A stretch of 64,000 nt of DNA from an uncultured Bacteroidales bacterium (GCA_947168525.1 CAMVMG010000001.1:248001-312000), one strand, 5' to 3'; counted from the stretch's first letter, positions 47,413-56,557 are shown. The notes: generated by a model not told the origin, from the letters alone. A program made the numbers and translations.

Positions 47413-49068
47413 ATGGAATTCAAATCTGTAAACAAAATTCTCCAAGATAGCATGGTGGCCAACTGGGACCGCCCGGCGCTCACCAACTATCAGGGGATGA
47501 CCCTGGCCTACAGGGATGTAGCGCGCCGGATGGCCAAAATCCACATTGCCTTTGAGCAGTGCGGCCTCAAGAAGGGTGACAAGGTTGCCATCTGTTCCCG
47601 CAACCAGGCCAACTGGGGTGTATGCTTTCTGGCCGCCATCACTTACGGCGCCGTTGCCGTCCCCATCCTGCACGAGTTCAAGCCCGGCAACATACATTAT
47701 CTGGTGAACCATTCGGAAGCCCGCGTCCTGTTTGTGGACGAGGTTATCTGGGAGGGCCTTACGCCCGACGAAATGCCGGACCTGCTGGTGGTGGTGCAAA
47801 TCAATACGCTCAAGTTCCTGTATGCCGCCACCCAGGAGCTGGCCGATATCCGGGAGCACCTGAACGAGACCTTTGGCAAAAGATATCCCAACAACTTCGA
47901 GCCGGAAGACCTCAATTACTACGAGGATTCCCCCGACGAACTGGCCATCATCAACTACACCTCCGGAACCTCCGGCTTCTCCAAGGGCGTGATGCTCCCT
48001 TACCGGGCGCTCTACTCCAACATAGAATTCGCCGCCAAGGACGCCTGCCCGATGCTCAAGCCCGGCATGAACGTGGTTTCCATGCTGCCCACGGCCCATA
48101 TGTACGGCATGATGTTCGAGTTCCTTTACGAGATGACCATCGGCATGCACGTGCATTTCCTCAGCCGCGTGCCCAGCCCCAAGATTATCATGAAGGCCTT
48201 CAGCGAGATTCACCCGGACATCATCATCGCCGTGCCGCTGGTGATAGAGAAGGTGTACAAGACCAAGCTCAAGCCCCTCATCGACAAAACCAAATACTAC
48301 CGGCGCATCCCCGTGCTGGGGCCCGTCATCGAAAAGAAGTTCTGCACGGAACTTACCAATGCCTTCGGCGGCCAGTTCGAGGAAGTGATCCTGGGCGGGG
48401 CGGCCTTCAACCCGGAAGTGGAGAAGTTCCTGCACAAGATAGGGTTCCACTATACGGTGGGCTACGGAATGACGGAATGTGGTCCCATCATCGGCTATGC
48501 CCACTGGGACAAGGTGAAGGTGGGTAGCGCCGGCCGCGCCGCCCTGAACATGGAAATCCGCATAGACTCCCCGGACCCCCGCCGCATCCCCGGCGAGGTC
48601 CAGGTGAAAGGCCCCAACGTGTGTCTGGGCTATTTCAAGAACGAAGACGCCACCAAGGCGGCCTTTACCAAGGACGGCTGGTTCAAGACCGGCGATATGG
48701 GCGTGCTGGACGAGGACGGATACCTTTTCCTTCGCGGCCGTTCCAAGTGCATGGTGCTGGGCCCTTCCGGCCAGAACATCTATCCGGAAGAACTGGAAGC
48801 CGTCATCAATAATTTCAACTACGTGGTAGATTCGCTGGTGGTGGAGGACGACGGCGGCCTTACGGCCCTGATCTATCCTGACTGGCACCAGGGAGAGCTG
48901 GACGGGATGCCCCGTTCCGCCTTCAAGAAGCGAATCATGGACATGCTTCCCGCCATCAACCAGGAGCTTCCCAATTATGCCCAGATCAAGAAGATAGAGC
49001 TTATGCCGGAAGACTTTGAGCGCACGCCCAAAAAGAGCATCAAACGGTATCTGTACCAGAGGACGTAA
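47413..49068 (+). CDS. Long-chain acyl-CoA synthetase (AMP-binding)
   Basis: Activates fatty acids to acyl-CoA through an acyl-adenylate. The 551-residue protein has the AMP-binding P-loop YTSGTSGFSKGVML (about 183-196), the YGMTECGP motif (about 356-363), the hinge GWFKTGDMG, and the C-terminal catalytic Lys region ERTPKKSIKRYL. This arrangement fits FadD-like ligases. It may recycle fatty acids for membrane lipids. It lies in one run with the preceding unknown gene and dCMP deaminase. Confidence 0.88.
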   Translation: MEFKSVNKILQDSMVANWDRPALTNYQGMTLAYRDVARRMAKIHIAFEQCGLKKGDKVAICSRNQANWGVCFLAAITYGAVAVPILHEFKPGNIHYLVNHSEARVLFVDEVIWEGLTPDEMPDLLVVVQINTLKFLYAATQELADIREHLNETFGKRYPNNFEPEDLNYYEDSPDELAIINYTSGTSGFSKGVMLPYRALYSNIEFAAKDACPMLKPGMNVVSMLPTAHMYGMMFEFLYEMTIGMHVHFLSRVPSPKIIMKAFSEIHPDIIIAVPLVIEKVYKTKLKPLIDKTKYYRRIPVLGPVIEKKFCTELTNAFGGQFEEVILGGAAFNPEVEKFLHKIGFHYTVGYGMTECGPIIGYAHWDKVKVGSAGRAALNMEIRIDSPDPRRIPGEVQVKGPNVCLGYFKNEDATKAAFTKDGWFKTGDMGVLDEDGYLFLRGRSKCMVLGPSGQNIYPEELEAVINNFNYVVDSLVVEDDGGLTALIYPDWHQGELDGMPRSAFKKRIMDMLPAINQELPNYAQIKKIELMPEDFERTPKKSIKRYLYQRT

Positions 49069-49071
49069 ACC

Positions 49072-49473
49072 ATGAAATTCGATCACAGTTATTTGCAGAT
49101 GGCCGAGATATGGGCACAGAATTCCTACTGCAAGCGCAGGAAGGTGGGCGCCCTGCTGGTGAAAGACCGGATGATCATATCGGACGGCTACAACGGAACC
49201 CCCTCCGGATTTGAGAATGTCTGCGAGGACGAAGACGGCGTAACCAAGCCCTACGTGCTCCACGCCGAGGCCAATGCCATTACCAAGGTGGCCAAGTCGG
49301 GGAACAGCTCGGAAGGCGCCACCCTCTATGTGACGGCGTCTCCCTGTGTAGAGTGCGCCAAACTCATCATCCAGTCCGGCATCAAACGGGTGGTGTACCG
49401 GGACGAATACCGCCTCACGGACGGGGTAGACCTGCTCAGAAGGGCCGGGATTGAAGTGGAACAGTCGGAATAA
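49072..49473 (+). CDS. Deoxycytidylate deaminase-family protein
   Basis: Zinc enzyme predicted to convert dCMP to dUMP for thymidylate supply. The 133-residue protein has HAEANA (His64 zinc ligand, Glu66 proton shuttle) and PCVEC (Cys92, Cys95), plus SDGYNGTPSG near residue 37, typical of ComEB-type dCMP deaminases. It begins three bases after the acyl-CoA synthetase stop and ends six bases before ctpA. Confidence 0.9.
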   Translation: MKFDHSYLQMAEIWAQNSYCKRRKVGALLVKDRMIISDGYNGTPSGFENVCEDEDGVTKPYVLHAEANAITKVAKSGNSSEGATLYVTASPCVECAKLIIQSGIKRVVYRDEYRLTDGVDLLRRAGIEVEQSE

Positions 49474-49479
49474 AAGCCT

Positions 49480-51054
49480 ATGCAAACCAAAACCTCCGTT
49501 CAAATACTGCAAGTCCTGCTGGGAGTGGTCATCGGTGCACTGGTGACCCTTTCTGTGGTGAAGTTCCGGGATAACCGGCATCTCTTGCGGTCCCGTTACC
49601 AGGACTGGGGCAAACTGAACCTGATCCTCAAGACGGTGGAGGAAAATTATGTGGATTCGGTAGATGTGGCCGACATGACGGATGCCGCCGTGAAGGCTGT
49701 GCTGGCCAGGCTGGATCCCCACTCCCTGTATTTTCCGCCCGTGGAACTGGCGGCTTCCCAGGAAGACCTGGCCGGAAATTTCGACGGCATCGGCATCCAG
49801 TTCAATGTCCCCAACGATACGGCCATCGTGCTGGAGGTGATTGCCGGAGGTCCCTCCGAAAAGGCTGGGCTCATGGTGGGGGACCGGCTCCTGAAGGTAG
49901 ATGACAAGGTAATCGCCGGCGTGCTTTTCCCCCAGGACAGCATGGTCCGCCGGATGAAAGGCCCTTCCGGGACCAAAGTAACCGTTACCGTCAAGCGCGG
50001 CGACGAAGAGATTCCCTTCCGCATTACCCGCGGGAAAATCCCTGTGAACAGCGTGGAGGCGGCGTTCATTGTCCGGGACCGGATTGGATACATCCGCCTG
50101 TCCAAGTTCTCCAGGGGCACCTTCAACGAGTTCCACAAGGAGGCGGAAGACCTGCTGGACCGCGGTATGGAGCACCTGATCCTGGACCTCAGGGACAACA
50201 CCGGCGGCTATCTGGACCAGGCTCTCCTCGTGTGCAACGATTTCCTGGACCGGGGCAATGTGATTGTGTATATGGAGGGACTCAAGCGCTCCCGGGAGCT
50301 TTTCCAGGCCGACGGCAGGGGAAAACTCAAGGATGTGGGGCTTACGGTCCTGATCAACGAGAATTCTGCATCGGCCAGTGAAATCCTGGCCGGCGCCATC
50401 CAGGACAACGACCGGGGCATGGTGTACGGCCGGCGCTCGTTCGGAAAGGGCCTGGTGCAGGAAGAGTACGACTTTACGGATAAATCCGGCCTGCGGCTCA
50501 CCGTGGCACGGTACTACACACCCAGCGGCCGCTGCATCCAGAAGCCCTACGGAGATTACGAGAATGACATCTATAACCGTTATATCGACGGGGAAATTTT
50601 CTCGGCCGACAGCACCAAGCAGGACATCTCCGACATGCACCGTACCGTGAACGGCCGCATCGTTTACGGTGGCGGTGGCATCATGCCGGATGTGTTTGTT
50701 CCCATGGACACCACCCGGGTCACCAATTACTACGCCCGCTGCAACCGGAAGGCGGTCCAGATGCGTTTTGCCTCGTCCATATTCGACCGCTACAGAGACC
50801 GCCTCATGGCCATCGACCGCTATCCGGAGATGGACCGTTTCTTGAAAGAGACGGATGTAGTGGGCCAGTTCCGAGCCTTCGCCGCCAGGGATGGCATCAC
50901 CTGCTCGCAGGCGGAGTGGGACGAGACCACTCCTTATCTGGTACCGCAGATCAACGCCCTGGTATCGCGCTTCTCCAAACTGGGAGAGAATGCCTTCTAT
51001 AAGTACTACCTGCCCACGGACACCACGGTGGGCAAGGTTCTGGAAGAACTCTGA
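49480..51054 (+). CDS. C-terminal processing peptidase (S41, CtpA-type)
   Basis: A 524-residue periplasmic serine protease anchored by one N-terminal span (about 9-26). The helical prodomain leads to a PDZ domain (about 90-170, GIGIQFNVPND and PSEKAGL), then the S41 core with LRDNTGGYLDQA, the nucleophile in NENSASASEI (Ser near 298) and the catalytic Lys in FGKGLVQ (near 324). Such enzymes trim lipoproteins and cell-wall hydrolases. It is distinct from the tricorn-type S41 protease at 31539. Confidence 0.92.
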   Translation: MQTKTSVQILQVLLGVVIGALVTLSVVKFRDNRHLLRSRYQDWGKLNLILKTVEENYVDSVDVADMTDAAVKAVLARLDPHSLYFPPVELAASQEDLAGNFDGIGIQFNVPNDTAIVLEVIAGGPSEKAGLMVGDRLLKVDDKVIAGVLFPQDSMVRRMKGPSGTKVTVTVKRGDEEIPFRITRGKIPVNSVEAAFIVRDRIGYIRLSKFSRGTFNEFHKEAEDLLDRGMEHLILDLRDNTGGYLDQALLVCNDFLDRGNVIVYMEGLKRSRELFQADGRGKLKDVGLTVLINENSASASEILAGAIQDNDRGMVYGRRSFGKGLVQEEYDFTDKSGLRLTVARYYTPSGRCIQKPYGDYENDIYNRYIDGEIFSADSTKQDISDMHRTVNGRIVYGGGGIMPDVFVPMDTTRVTNYYARCNRKAVQMRFASSIFDRYRDRLMAIDRYPEMDRFLKETDVVGQFRAFAARDGITCSQAEWDETTPYLVPQINALVSRFSKLGENAFYKYYLPTDTTVGKVLEEL

Positions 51055-51103
51055 GTCCCCAGACGCTTGCCCCCGTTGCTGCCGGCTCCTGCTGTGCACT
51101 ATG

Positions 51104-51231
51104 CGACGACACTTTTGGCGTTTTTTGCTTTCGCCGGCGTCGGCCGTGACTTCTGCGACGACACTTTTGGCGTTTTTCGCTTTCGCCGGTGTCGGCCGTG
51201 ACTTCTGCGACGACACTTTTGGCGTTTTTTG
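51104..51231. repeat. Tandem repeat, 52-base unit, about two and a half copies
   Basis: Units start at 51104, 51156 and 51208; the first two are nearly identical (about two differences) and the third stops after 24 bases. Each begins CGACGACACTTTTGGCG. The gap 51055-51361 (307 bases) between ctpA and lptB holds only this repeat, the terminator at 51263-51294 and AT-rich sequence, with no credible gene. Confidence 0.9.
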
Positions 51232-51262
51232 ACGTTGCAGAAGTTCATCAGGTGCGGGCATC

Positions 51263-51294
51263 AAAAAAAGCGGCCCATCCGAGCCGCTTTTTTT
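51263..51294. terminator. Bidirectional terminator between ctpA and lptB
   Basis: Seven A then GCGGC (51263-51274), 8-base loop, GCCGC then seven T (51283-51294): a perfect 12-bp stem whose A/T tracts work in both directions. It serves the convergent ctpA and lptB transcripts. Confidence 0.92.
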
Positions 51295-51361
51295 GAAACC
51301 ATAATCAACTAATCAACTTAAAACTAACCTTGACTAGTAATATGCAAGAGCCGTGCCAAAA

Positions 51362-52159
51362 CTATCCTTCCTGCTGAACTTCCGCCCTGGCGCGCTCTAC
51401 GCTCTTGGAGCGTTTGAGCACGAAGCCCGAGCCTAAGTACTTGGTTCTCACGTCTTCGTCGGCCGCTAGTTCCTGCGGCGTACCGGTTTGCAGGATTACG
51501 CCCTCGTACAGAAGATAGGCCCGGTCCGTGATGGCCAGGGTCTCGCCCACGTTGTGGTCCGTGATGATGACACCGATGTTGCGGTACTTGAGTTTGGCAA
51601 TGATATACTGGATGTCTTCCACGGCGATGGGGTCCACGCCGGCGAAAGGCTCGTCCAGGAGGATGAACTTGGGATCTACGGCCAGGGCGCGGGCAATCTC
51701 GCAGCGCCGGCGCTCACCGCCGGAGAGCTGGATGCCCAGGGATTTGCGCACTTTGGACAGGTTGAACTCGTCGATGAGCTTTTCCATGCGGGCCACCCGC
51801 TCTGCCTTTGACAGGCTGGCGGTCGATTGGGAAAGTTCCATCACGGACATGATGTTGTCTTCCACGGACATTTTGCGGAAGACAGACGCTTCCTGCGGCA
51901 GGTATCCCACCCCCAGCTGTGCACGTTTGTACATGGGGAGGGTGGTGATTTCCGTGGAATGGCCGTCTTCGTCGTCCAGGAAAATACGGCCGCCGTTGGG
52001 CTTGATCTGCCCGGTGATCATGTAGAAGCTGGTGGTTTTTCCGGCCCCGTTCGGCCCCAGGAATCCCACAATCTCTCCCTGTTCCACTTCCATGGAAACG
52101 CCCTTCACCACCGTGCGGACGCCATATTTCTTCACCAGTTTCTCTGCTCTGAGTTTCAT
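51362..52159 (-). CDS. lptB: LPS export ABC transporter ATPase
   Basis: Powers extraction of lipopolysaccharide from the inner membrane with LptFG. The 265-residue ATPase shows Walker [10 protein letters not shown] (about 35-43), the Q-loop YLPQEASVF typical of LptB, signature LSGGERRR, Walker [12 protein letters not shown] and switch His in ITDHNV. It lies 23 bases after dnaX on the same strand. It belongs functionally with the lpx genes at 14898-17667. Confidence 0.95.
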   Translation of the reverse strand: MKLRAEKLVKKYGVRTVVKGVSMEVEQGEIVGFLGPNGAGKTTSFYMITGQIKPNGGRIFLDDEDGHSTEITTLPMYKRAQLGVGYLPQEASVFRKMSVEDNIMSVMELSQSTASLSKAERVARMEKLIDEFNLSKVRKSLGIQLSGGERRRCEIARALAVDPKFILLDEPFAGVDPIAVEDIQYIIAKLKYRNIGVIITDHNVGETLAITDRAYLLYEGVILQTGTPQELAADEDVRTKYLGSGFVLKRSKSVERARAEVQQEG

Positions 52160-52182
52160 TCGACCATGAAATTAAATGTCCG

Positions 52183-53910
52183 TTACTTCGTGTCCAGCCC
52201 CAGGTCTGCCACAAAGGCACGGACCTCGGGGTTTTTGTCCATCAGGTCCTTGGCCTTCTCTTCCGGCATGTAGGGCACTTTCTCCGCAGAGCCCGTATCC
52301 GGGGTCACTTGCACCAGGATATTTACCTTCTGGAACTGCAGGATGTCCCGCAGCTTGTTCTCCAGGTCTCGCAGCAACTTTTCCTCGATCCACTGCTTCT
52401 GGGCCTCGTTGAGCACGTAAAAGTCTACTATCTTTACGCCGGCGTCTTCCCGGATGTCGAACTTCCCGTTGGACAGGGTGCTGGAGAGCCGAGGCCGGTT
52501 CGTGTACAGGCTGGAAAGGGACTTCCAGGCGGCCGACACCTTTTCGTCGGAAGGAAGCGGCAGCTGCTGCACCGCCGGGCCTTCCTCCTCGTGCGCCTGC
52601 TCCTTCTTTTCGTCCATCAGGGCATTGATGGACAGGGCCGACCCGGTCTTCGCCGCCCGTCTCCTCGGTGCCGGTGCCGGCTGCGCCACTCCGGTAGAGG
52701 ATTCTATTCCCGGAGCATCGGCCTTCTTCATTGCGGAGGGAATAGAATCCTCTACCGGAATGGCATCTCCTGAAGAAACAGTAGCATCGGCCTTCTTCCC
52801 TGCAGGATTCACAGGAGCGGCGGTGAGGCGGCTCAGGCGCATCAGGGCGTACTCTATATGCAGGCGGGGATTTACGGCGGCCTTGTAGCCGGTTTCACAG
52901 GCCGTGGTGATGCCCAGGGCATCGAACAGGAACTGCGCAGTGCAGCGCGAAGCCTGGTCTGCGTAGCGTTTTTTCAACGAATCCGGCAGCTCCAGGAGCG
53001 GCTCCAGCCCGCCGGTGCGGGCTACCACCAGATTTCTCAGGTGCGTAGAGAGCGAGCCGACGAAATGCAGGGCGTTGAACCCCTTGGAAAGGATTTCGTC
53101 CAGGATCAGGAAGGCATGAGCATAGTCTCCCGCCAGAAAGGAATCCACCAGGGAGAAGCTGTACTCGTAGTCCAGGACATTCAGGTTGCGGATAACGTCT
53201 GCGTACTGGACATCCGTGCCGCAGAAAGCCACCGTCTGGTCAAAGATGGTGAGGGCGTCGCGCATGGCGCCATCGGCCTTGGAGGCAATGACATGGAGAG
53301 ACTCGTCGTCGATGTTGACCCCTTCCTTGGAGGCGATTCCCCGCAGGTTCCGCACCATATCCGGAATGGAAATCCGGTTGAAGTCGTAGGTCTGGCAGCG
53401 GCTGAGGATGGTGGGGAGGATCTTGTGTTTTTCTGTGGTGGCCAGGATAAAAATGGCGTGTGCGGGGGGCTCTTCCAGCGTTTTGAGGAAAGCGTTGAAA
53501 GCGGCCTGGGAGAGCATGTGGACCTCGTCGATGATGTACACGCTGTATCGGCCCACCTGGGGCGGCACCTGCACCTGCTCCATCAGCGTCTTGATGTCTT
53601 CCACAGAGTTGTTGGAAGCGGCATCCAGCTCATGGATGCAGTAGGAACGGCCCTCCTGGAAACTAACGCAGGATTCACACTCCCCGCAAGGCTCCATGTC
53701 CGGCCCGGGATGGGCGCAGTTGATCATCTTGGCAAAGATGCGGGCTGTGGTGGTTTTCCCCACACCCCGGGGACCGCAGAACAGATAGGCATGCGCCAAC
53801 TGCCCCCTTTTGATAGAATTGGAGAGGGTACGGGCAATGTTGTCCTGGCCGATCAGACTCTCAAAGGAGTCCGGCCTGTATTTTCTGGCCGATACGATAT
53901 AGTCGCTCAT
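52183..53910 (-). CDS. dnaX: DNA polymerase III subunit gamma/tau with palindromic insert in linker
   Basis: Clamp-loader ATPase. The 575-residue protein has Walker A GPRGVGKT (46-53), the four-Cys zinc module (Cys65, 75, 78, 81), the DEVHM Walker B and sensor SRC. Domain III ends near 365. Residues about 370-440 form a low-complexity linker, part of which (about 384-407, VEDSIPSAMKKADAPG) is encoded by a perfect inverted repeat. The C-terminal tau-like domain contains VNILVQVTPD. No programmed-frameshift slip site was noted. A TATCTTTG box six bases before the ATG suggests a leaderless mRNA. Confidence 0.95.
   Translation of the reverse strand: MSDYIVSARKYRPDSFESLIGQDNIARTLSNSIKRGQLAHAYLFCGPRGVGKTTTARIFAKMINCAHPGPDMEPCGECESCVSFQEGRSYCIHELDAASNNSVEDIKTLMEQVQVPPQVGRYSVYIIDEVHMLSQAAFNAFLKTLEEPPAHAIFILATTEKHKILPTILSRCQTYDFNRISIPDMVRNLRGIASKEGVNIDDESLHVIASKADGAMRDALTIFDQTVAFCGTDVQYADVIRNLNVLDYEYSFSLVDSFLAGDYAHAFLILDEILSKGFNALHFVGSLSTHLRNLVVARTGGLEPLLELPDSLKKRYADQASRCTAQFLFDALGITTACETGYKAAVNPRLHIEYALMRLSRLTAAPVNPAGKKADATVSSGDAIPVEDSIPSAMKKADAPGIESSTGVAQPAPAPRRRAAKTGSALSINALMDEKKEQAHEEEGPAVQQLPLPSDEKVSAAWKSLSSLYTNRPRLSSTLSNGKFDIREDAGVKIVDFYVLNEAQKQWIEEKLLRDLENKLRDILQFQKVNILVQVTPDTGSAEKVPYMPEEKAKDLMDKNPEVRAFVADLGLDTK
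52690..52759. repeat. Palindromic element inside dnaX (perfect 22-bp inverted repeat)
   Basis: Left arm 52690-52711 and right arm 52738-52759 are exact reverse complements around a 26-base interior. The interior sequence AGCATCGGCCTTCTTC (52714-52729) recurs directly at 52783-52798. Both lie in frame in the disordered linker. Confidence 0.9.
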
Positions 53911-53916
53911 AGACTA

Positions 53917-53924
53917 CAAAGATA
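53917..53924 (-). promoter_or_regulatory. -7 box of dnaX
   Basis: TATCTTTG reads leftward and ends six bases from the dnaX ATG. TTTG occurs upstream but only 14 bases away, too close for a standard -33. Confidence 0.5.
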
Positions 53925-53939
53925 GAAAATATTCGGCAC

Positions 53940-53970
53940 AAAAAAACCGACCGACTGCGGGAGCCGGCCG
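53940..53970 (-). terminator. Terminator of rpsU
   Basis: Leftward CGGCCGGCT (53970-53962), 5-base loop, AGTCGGTCG (53956-53948) pair over 9 bp with two G-U, followed by G and seven T (53946-53940). Confidence 0.8.
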
Positions 53971-53998
53971 ATTTTATGATAAATAGGTGCCTGGAGGC

Positions 53999-54193
53999 TT
54001 ACTGCTCTTCCTGAAGACGAAGCTTCTGAACATAGATAGCCTTCTGCAGGGCCATGCGCTTCTTCACGGAAGGCTTCTCGAAGTTCTTGCGGGAACGCAT
54101 TTCGCGGACAGCACCGGTCTTTTCAAACTTGCGCTTGAATTTTTTCAGGGCTCTCTCGATGTTTTCGCCTTCTTTGATGGGAACGATGATCAT
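53999..54193 (-). CDS. rpsU: 30S ribosomal protein S21
   Basis: A 64-residue basic protein starting MIIVPIKEGENIERALKKFKRK split around ERALK, with the family motif TGAVREMRSRKNFEKP and a basic C-terminus. S21 in Bacteroidota has been linked to sequestration of the anti-Shine-Dalgarno. This gene has a good ribosome site itself (AGGAGGT, 54201-54207 on the complementary strand) and a full two-part promoter. Confidence 0.95.
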   Translation of the reverse strand: MIIVPIKEGENIERALKKFKRKFEKTGAVREMRSRKNFEKPSVKKRMALQKAIYVQKLRLQEEQ

Positions 54194-54225
54194 GCTTTTA
54201 CACCTCCTTTTTCTTTTTGGGAGTG

Positions 54226-54274
54226 CAAAGGTAGAAATATTTTGAAAATCTACAAAAATAATTTATTAAATTTG
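54226..54274. promoter_or_regulatory. Overlapping divergent promoters of rpsU and the EF-hand gene
   Basis: Leftward: TTTG (54256-54253), 19 bases, TACCTTTG (54233-54226), an exact consensus for rpsU. Rightward: TTTG (54241-54244), 22 bases, TAAATTTG (54267-54274) for the EF-hand protein gene. The two share sequence, so firing of one could hinder the other. Confidence 0.72.
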
Positions 54275-54325
54275 CGAATAACAAGATTGTTATACTCCCA
54301 AGAAATCATTAAAACACTGTATAGC

Positions 54326-56557
54326 ATGAGCAAAAAAAAGAACCCCGATGCCTATTCCTGGCAATTTGCGTCCGTAGGCGGCGCTGTCCGTATCCAAATC
54401 CGTAACGGCGAGGATATCCGCCATCTGGGAGAGCTGGACCGCAAACTGTGGACGGTCTTGAGTTGCCCGGCCGGCGGCTTGGAATTCGACCCTGCCACCC
54501 TCCGGTATATCGATGCCGACGGCGACGGCAACATCCGGGTGGATGAAGTGATTGCCACGGCCCAGTGGCTCACCCGTATCATCAAGGATGCCGACAGCCT
54601 GCTCCAGGGTACGGATACCATTGATTTCTCCCATTTCAATACGGAAGATCCGGACGGGGCGCGCCTGCTTTCGTCGGCCCGGCAGATCCTGGCCAACCTG
54701 AAGGTAGAGAGGGACAGCATCTCCCTCGCTGAAACGTCCGACAATACCAGGATTTTTGCCGAAACCCTGTTCAACGGAGACGGTATCATCACCCCGGCAT
54801 CGGCCGCAGGAGAGGAAGCCCTGGCCAAGCTGATCACTGACGTAGCTGCCTGCATGGGCTCGTCCACGGACCGCAGCGGAGCAGAAGGCATCACGGCGGA
54901 GAACATTGAGGCTTTCTACACGGCCTGCGCGGACTATGCTGCCTGGAAGGCGGCAGGAACGCCGGAGGTTTTCCCGTTCGGAGACCAGACGGCCGACGCC
55001 CTCGCTGCCGTAGAGGCACTGAAAGACAAGGTGGCCGACTATTTCATGCGCTGCAAGCTCATCGGCTTCGATGCCGCCACTTCCGACGCCGTAGATGTGT
55101 CGGTGGAGAAGATTGCCGCCATTGAAGGAAACCTGGCCGACGCCTCCTCCAAGATTGCCGACCAGCCGCTGGCCAAGCCCGTGAAAGAGGCACTTCTTCC
55201 TCTGAAGGAAGGCCTGAACCCGGCCTGGAAGGCCGCGGTGGATGCCATGGCTGCCCTCTGCCTGGACCCGAAGCAGCAGACCCTCTCCGAGGTGGAGTGG
55301 AATGCGCTGGTGACCAGATTCGCCCCTTATTCGGCCTGGCTGGAAGCCAAGAAGGGCGCCGAGGTTGAGCCGCTGGGCCTGGAGGCTGTGCAGGCCATCC
55401 TGAAGGAAGACAAAAAGGCCGCCCTGCTGGATCTCACCGAAAAGGACAAGGCCGAGGAAGCCAATGCCCTCAGCATCGAAGAAGTGGACAAACTGGTCCG
55501 CCTGCACAAAGACTTCTACCGTTTCCTGAACAACTACGTGGTACTGGCCGATTTCTACAACCCGGATCTGAAAGCCATCTTCCAGGCTGGCCGGCTCTAT
55601 ATCGACCAGCGTAGCACAGACCTCTGTATCAAAGTGGACGGCCCTTCTCCGGAGATATCCTCCCTCAGCGGCATGTTCATCCTCTACTGCGCCTGTCATT
55701 CCGACAAACTGGGCAAGTCCTTCAACATCGCCGCGGTGCTCACCGCCGGTGACGTGGACGGCCTCCGTCCCGGGAAAAACGCGGTCTTCTATGACCGTGA
55801 GGGCAACGACTACACCGCCCAGGTAACCTCCATCGTGGAGAATCCGCTTTCCCTGCGCCAGGCATTCTGGGCGCCGTACAGGAAGGCGGCCCGCTGGATC
55901 AGCGACAAGATCGACAAGAATGCCGCGGCCAAGAACGACAAGTCCATGGGAGACCTCACCGCTGCGGCCGATAAAGCCACGGATGGAAAAGGCGCCGAGG
56001 CCGGCGCCGCCATCAAGCCGGGCTTCGACGTGGGCAAGATTGCCGGTATCACCATTGCTGTTGCTGCGGTCTCCGGTGTCCTGATCGGCCTTGTGGCTAC
56101 CCTTAAATCCCTTACCTGGTGGCAGTGGATTGTCCTCATCGCCGTCATCATGCTCCTCATCTCGGCGCCGTCCGTGTTCATCGCCTGGCGCAAGCTCCGC
56201 AAACGCGACCTGGGACCGGTCCTGAACGCCAACGGCTGGGCCATGAACGCCGCTTCGCTTGTAAGCGTGAAGTTCGGCAAGACGCTTACCTCCCTGGCCC
56301 AGTATCCCAAGCTCACGGAGGTGGATCCGGAAGCCCGCAAAAAGGCCATCCGCAAGCGCTTCTGGTGGTGCTTCGCCGGCATCGTGGTGGTTACCTGCCT
56401 GCTGCTCTGGCTCCTGAATGTGCTCTCTCCGCTGGGCAACTGCTTCCGCAGCCCGCTGCCCAAGTATCGGCCCGAGCCTGTAGAGGAGGTTATCGTCCCG
56501 GTCGATGAGATTCCGGCCCTTCCCGTCCAGGAAAGCCCTGTAGAACCTGCTGAATAA
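54326..56557 (+). CDS. Large membrane protein with canonical EF-hand loop
   Basis: A 743-residue protein of unknown function. Residues 63-74 (DADGDGNIRVDE) are a textbook calcium-binding EF-hand loop with acidic ligands at positions 1, 3, 5 and 12; a second partial loop NGDGIITPASA occurs near 155. Residues about 80-560 are Ala/Lys/Glu-rich and mostly helical. Three hydrophobic spans (about 570-592, 600-622, 682-704) precede a Pro/Val/Glu tail. There is no signal peptide, so the long N-terminal part is probably cytoplasmic. ATG 54326 follows a promoter; the open frame upstream overlaps rpsU and is rejected. Its stop overlaps the next start by one base. Confidence 0.8.
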   Translation: MSKKKNPDAYSWQFASVGGAVRIQIRNGEDIRHLGELDRKLWTVLSCPAGGLEFDPATLRYIDADGDGNIRVDEVIATAQWLTRIIKDADSLLQGTDTIDFSHFNTEDPDGARLLSSARQILANLKVERDSISLAETSDNTRIFAETLFNGDGIITPASAAGEEALAKLITDVAACMGSSTDRSGAEGITAENIEAFYTACADYAAWKAAGTPEVFPFGDQTADALAAVEALKDKVADYFMRCKLIGFDAATSDAVDVSVEKIAAIEGNLADASSKIADQPLAKPVKEALLPLKEGLNPAWKAAVDAMAALCLDPKQQTLSEVEWNALVTRFAPYSAWLEAKKGAEVEPLGLEAVQAILKEDKKAALLDLTEKDKAEEANALSIEEVDKLVRLHKDFYRFLNNYVVLADFYNPDLKAIFQAGRLYIDQRSTDLCIKVDGPSPEISSLSGMFILYCACHSDKLGKSFNIAAVLTAGDVDGLRPGKNAVFYDREGNDYTAQVTSIVENPLSLRQAFWAPYRKAARWISDKIDKNAAAKNDKSMGDLTAAADKATDGKGAEAGAAIKPGFDVGKIAGITIAVAAVSGVLIGLVATLKSLTWWQWIVLIAVIMLLISAPSVFIAWRKLRKRDLGPVLNANGWAMNAASLVSVKFGKTLTSLAQYPKLTEVDPEARKKAIRKRFWWCFAGIVVVTCLLLWLLNVLSPLGNCFRSPLPKYRPEPVEEVIVPVDEIPALPVQESPVEPAE

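Noticed and set aside
51104..51231. Possible CRISPR array
   Set aside because: The 52-base units are directly contiguous, with no unique spacers, and no cas gene is present.
47347..51264. A 1305-codon open frame on the minus strand opposite the acyl-CoA synthetase, dCMP deaminase and ctpA genes
   Set aside because: All three plus-strand genes show intact catalytic motifs; the antisense frame is a composition artefact of GC-rich codons and has no recognisable domain.
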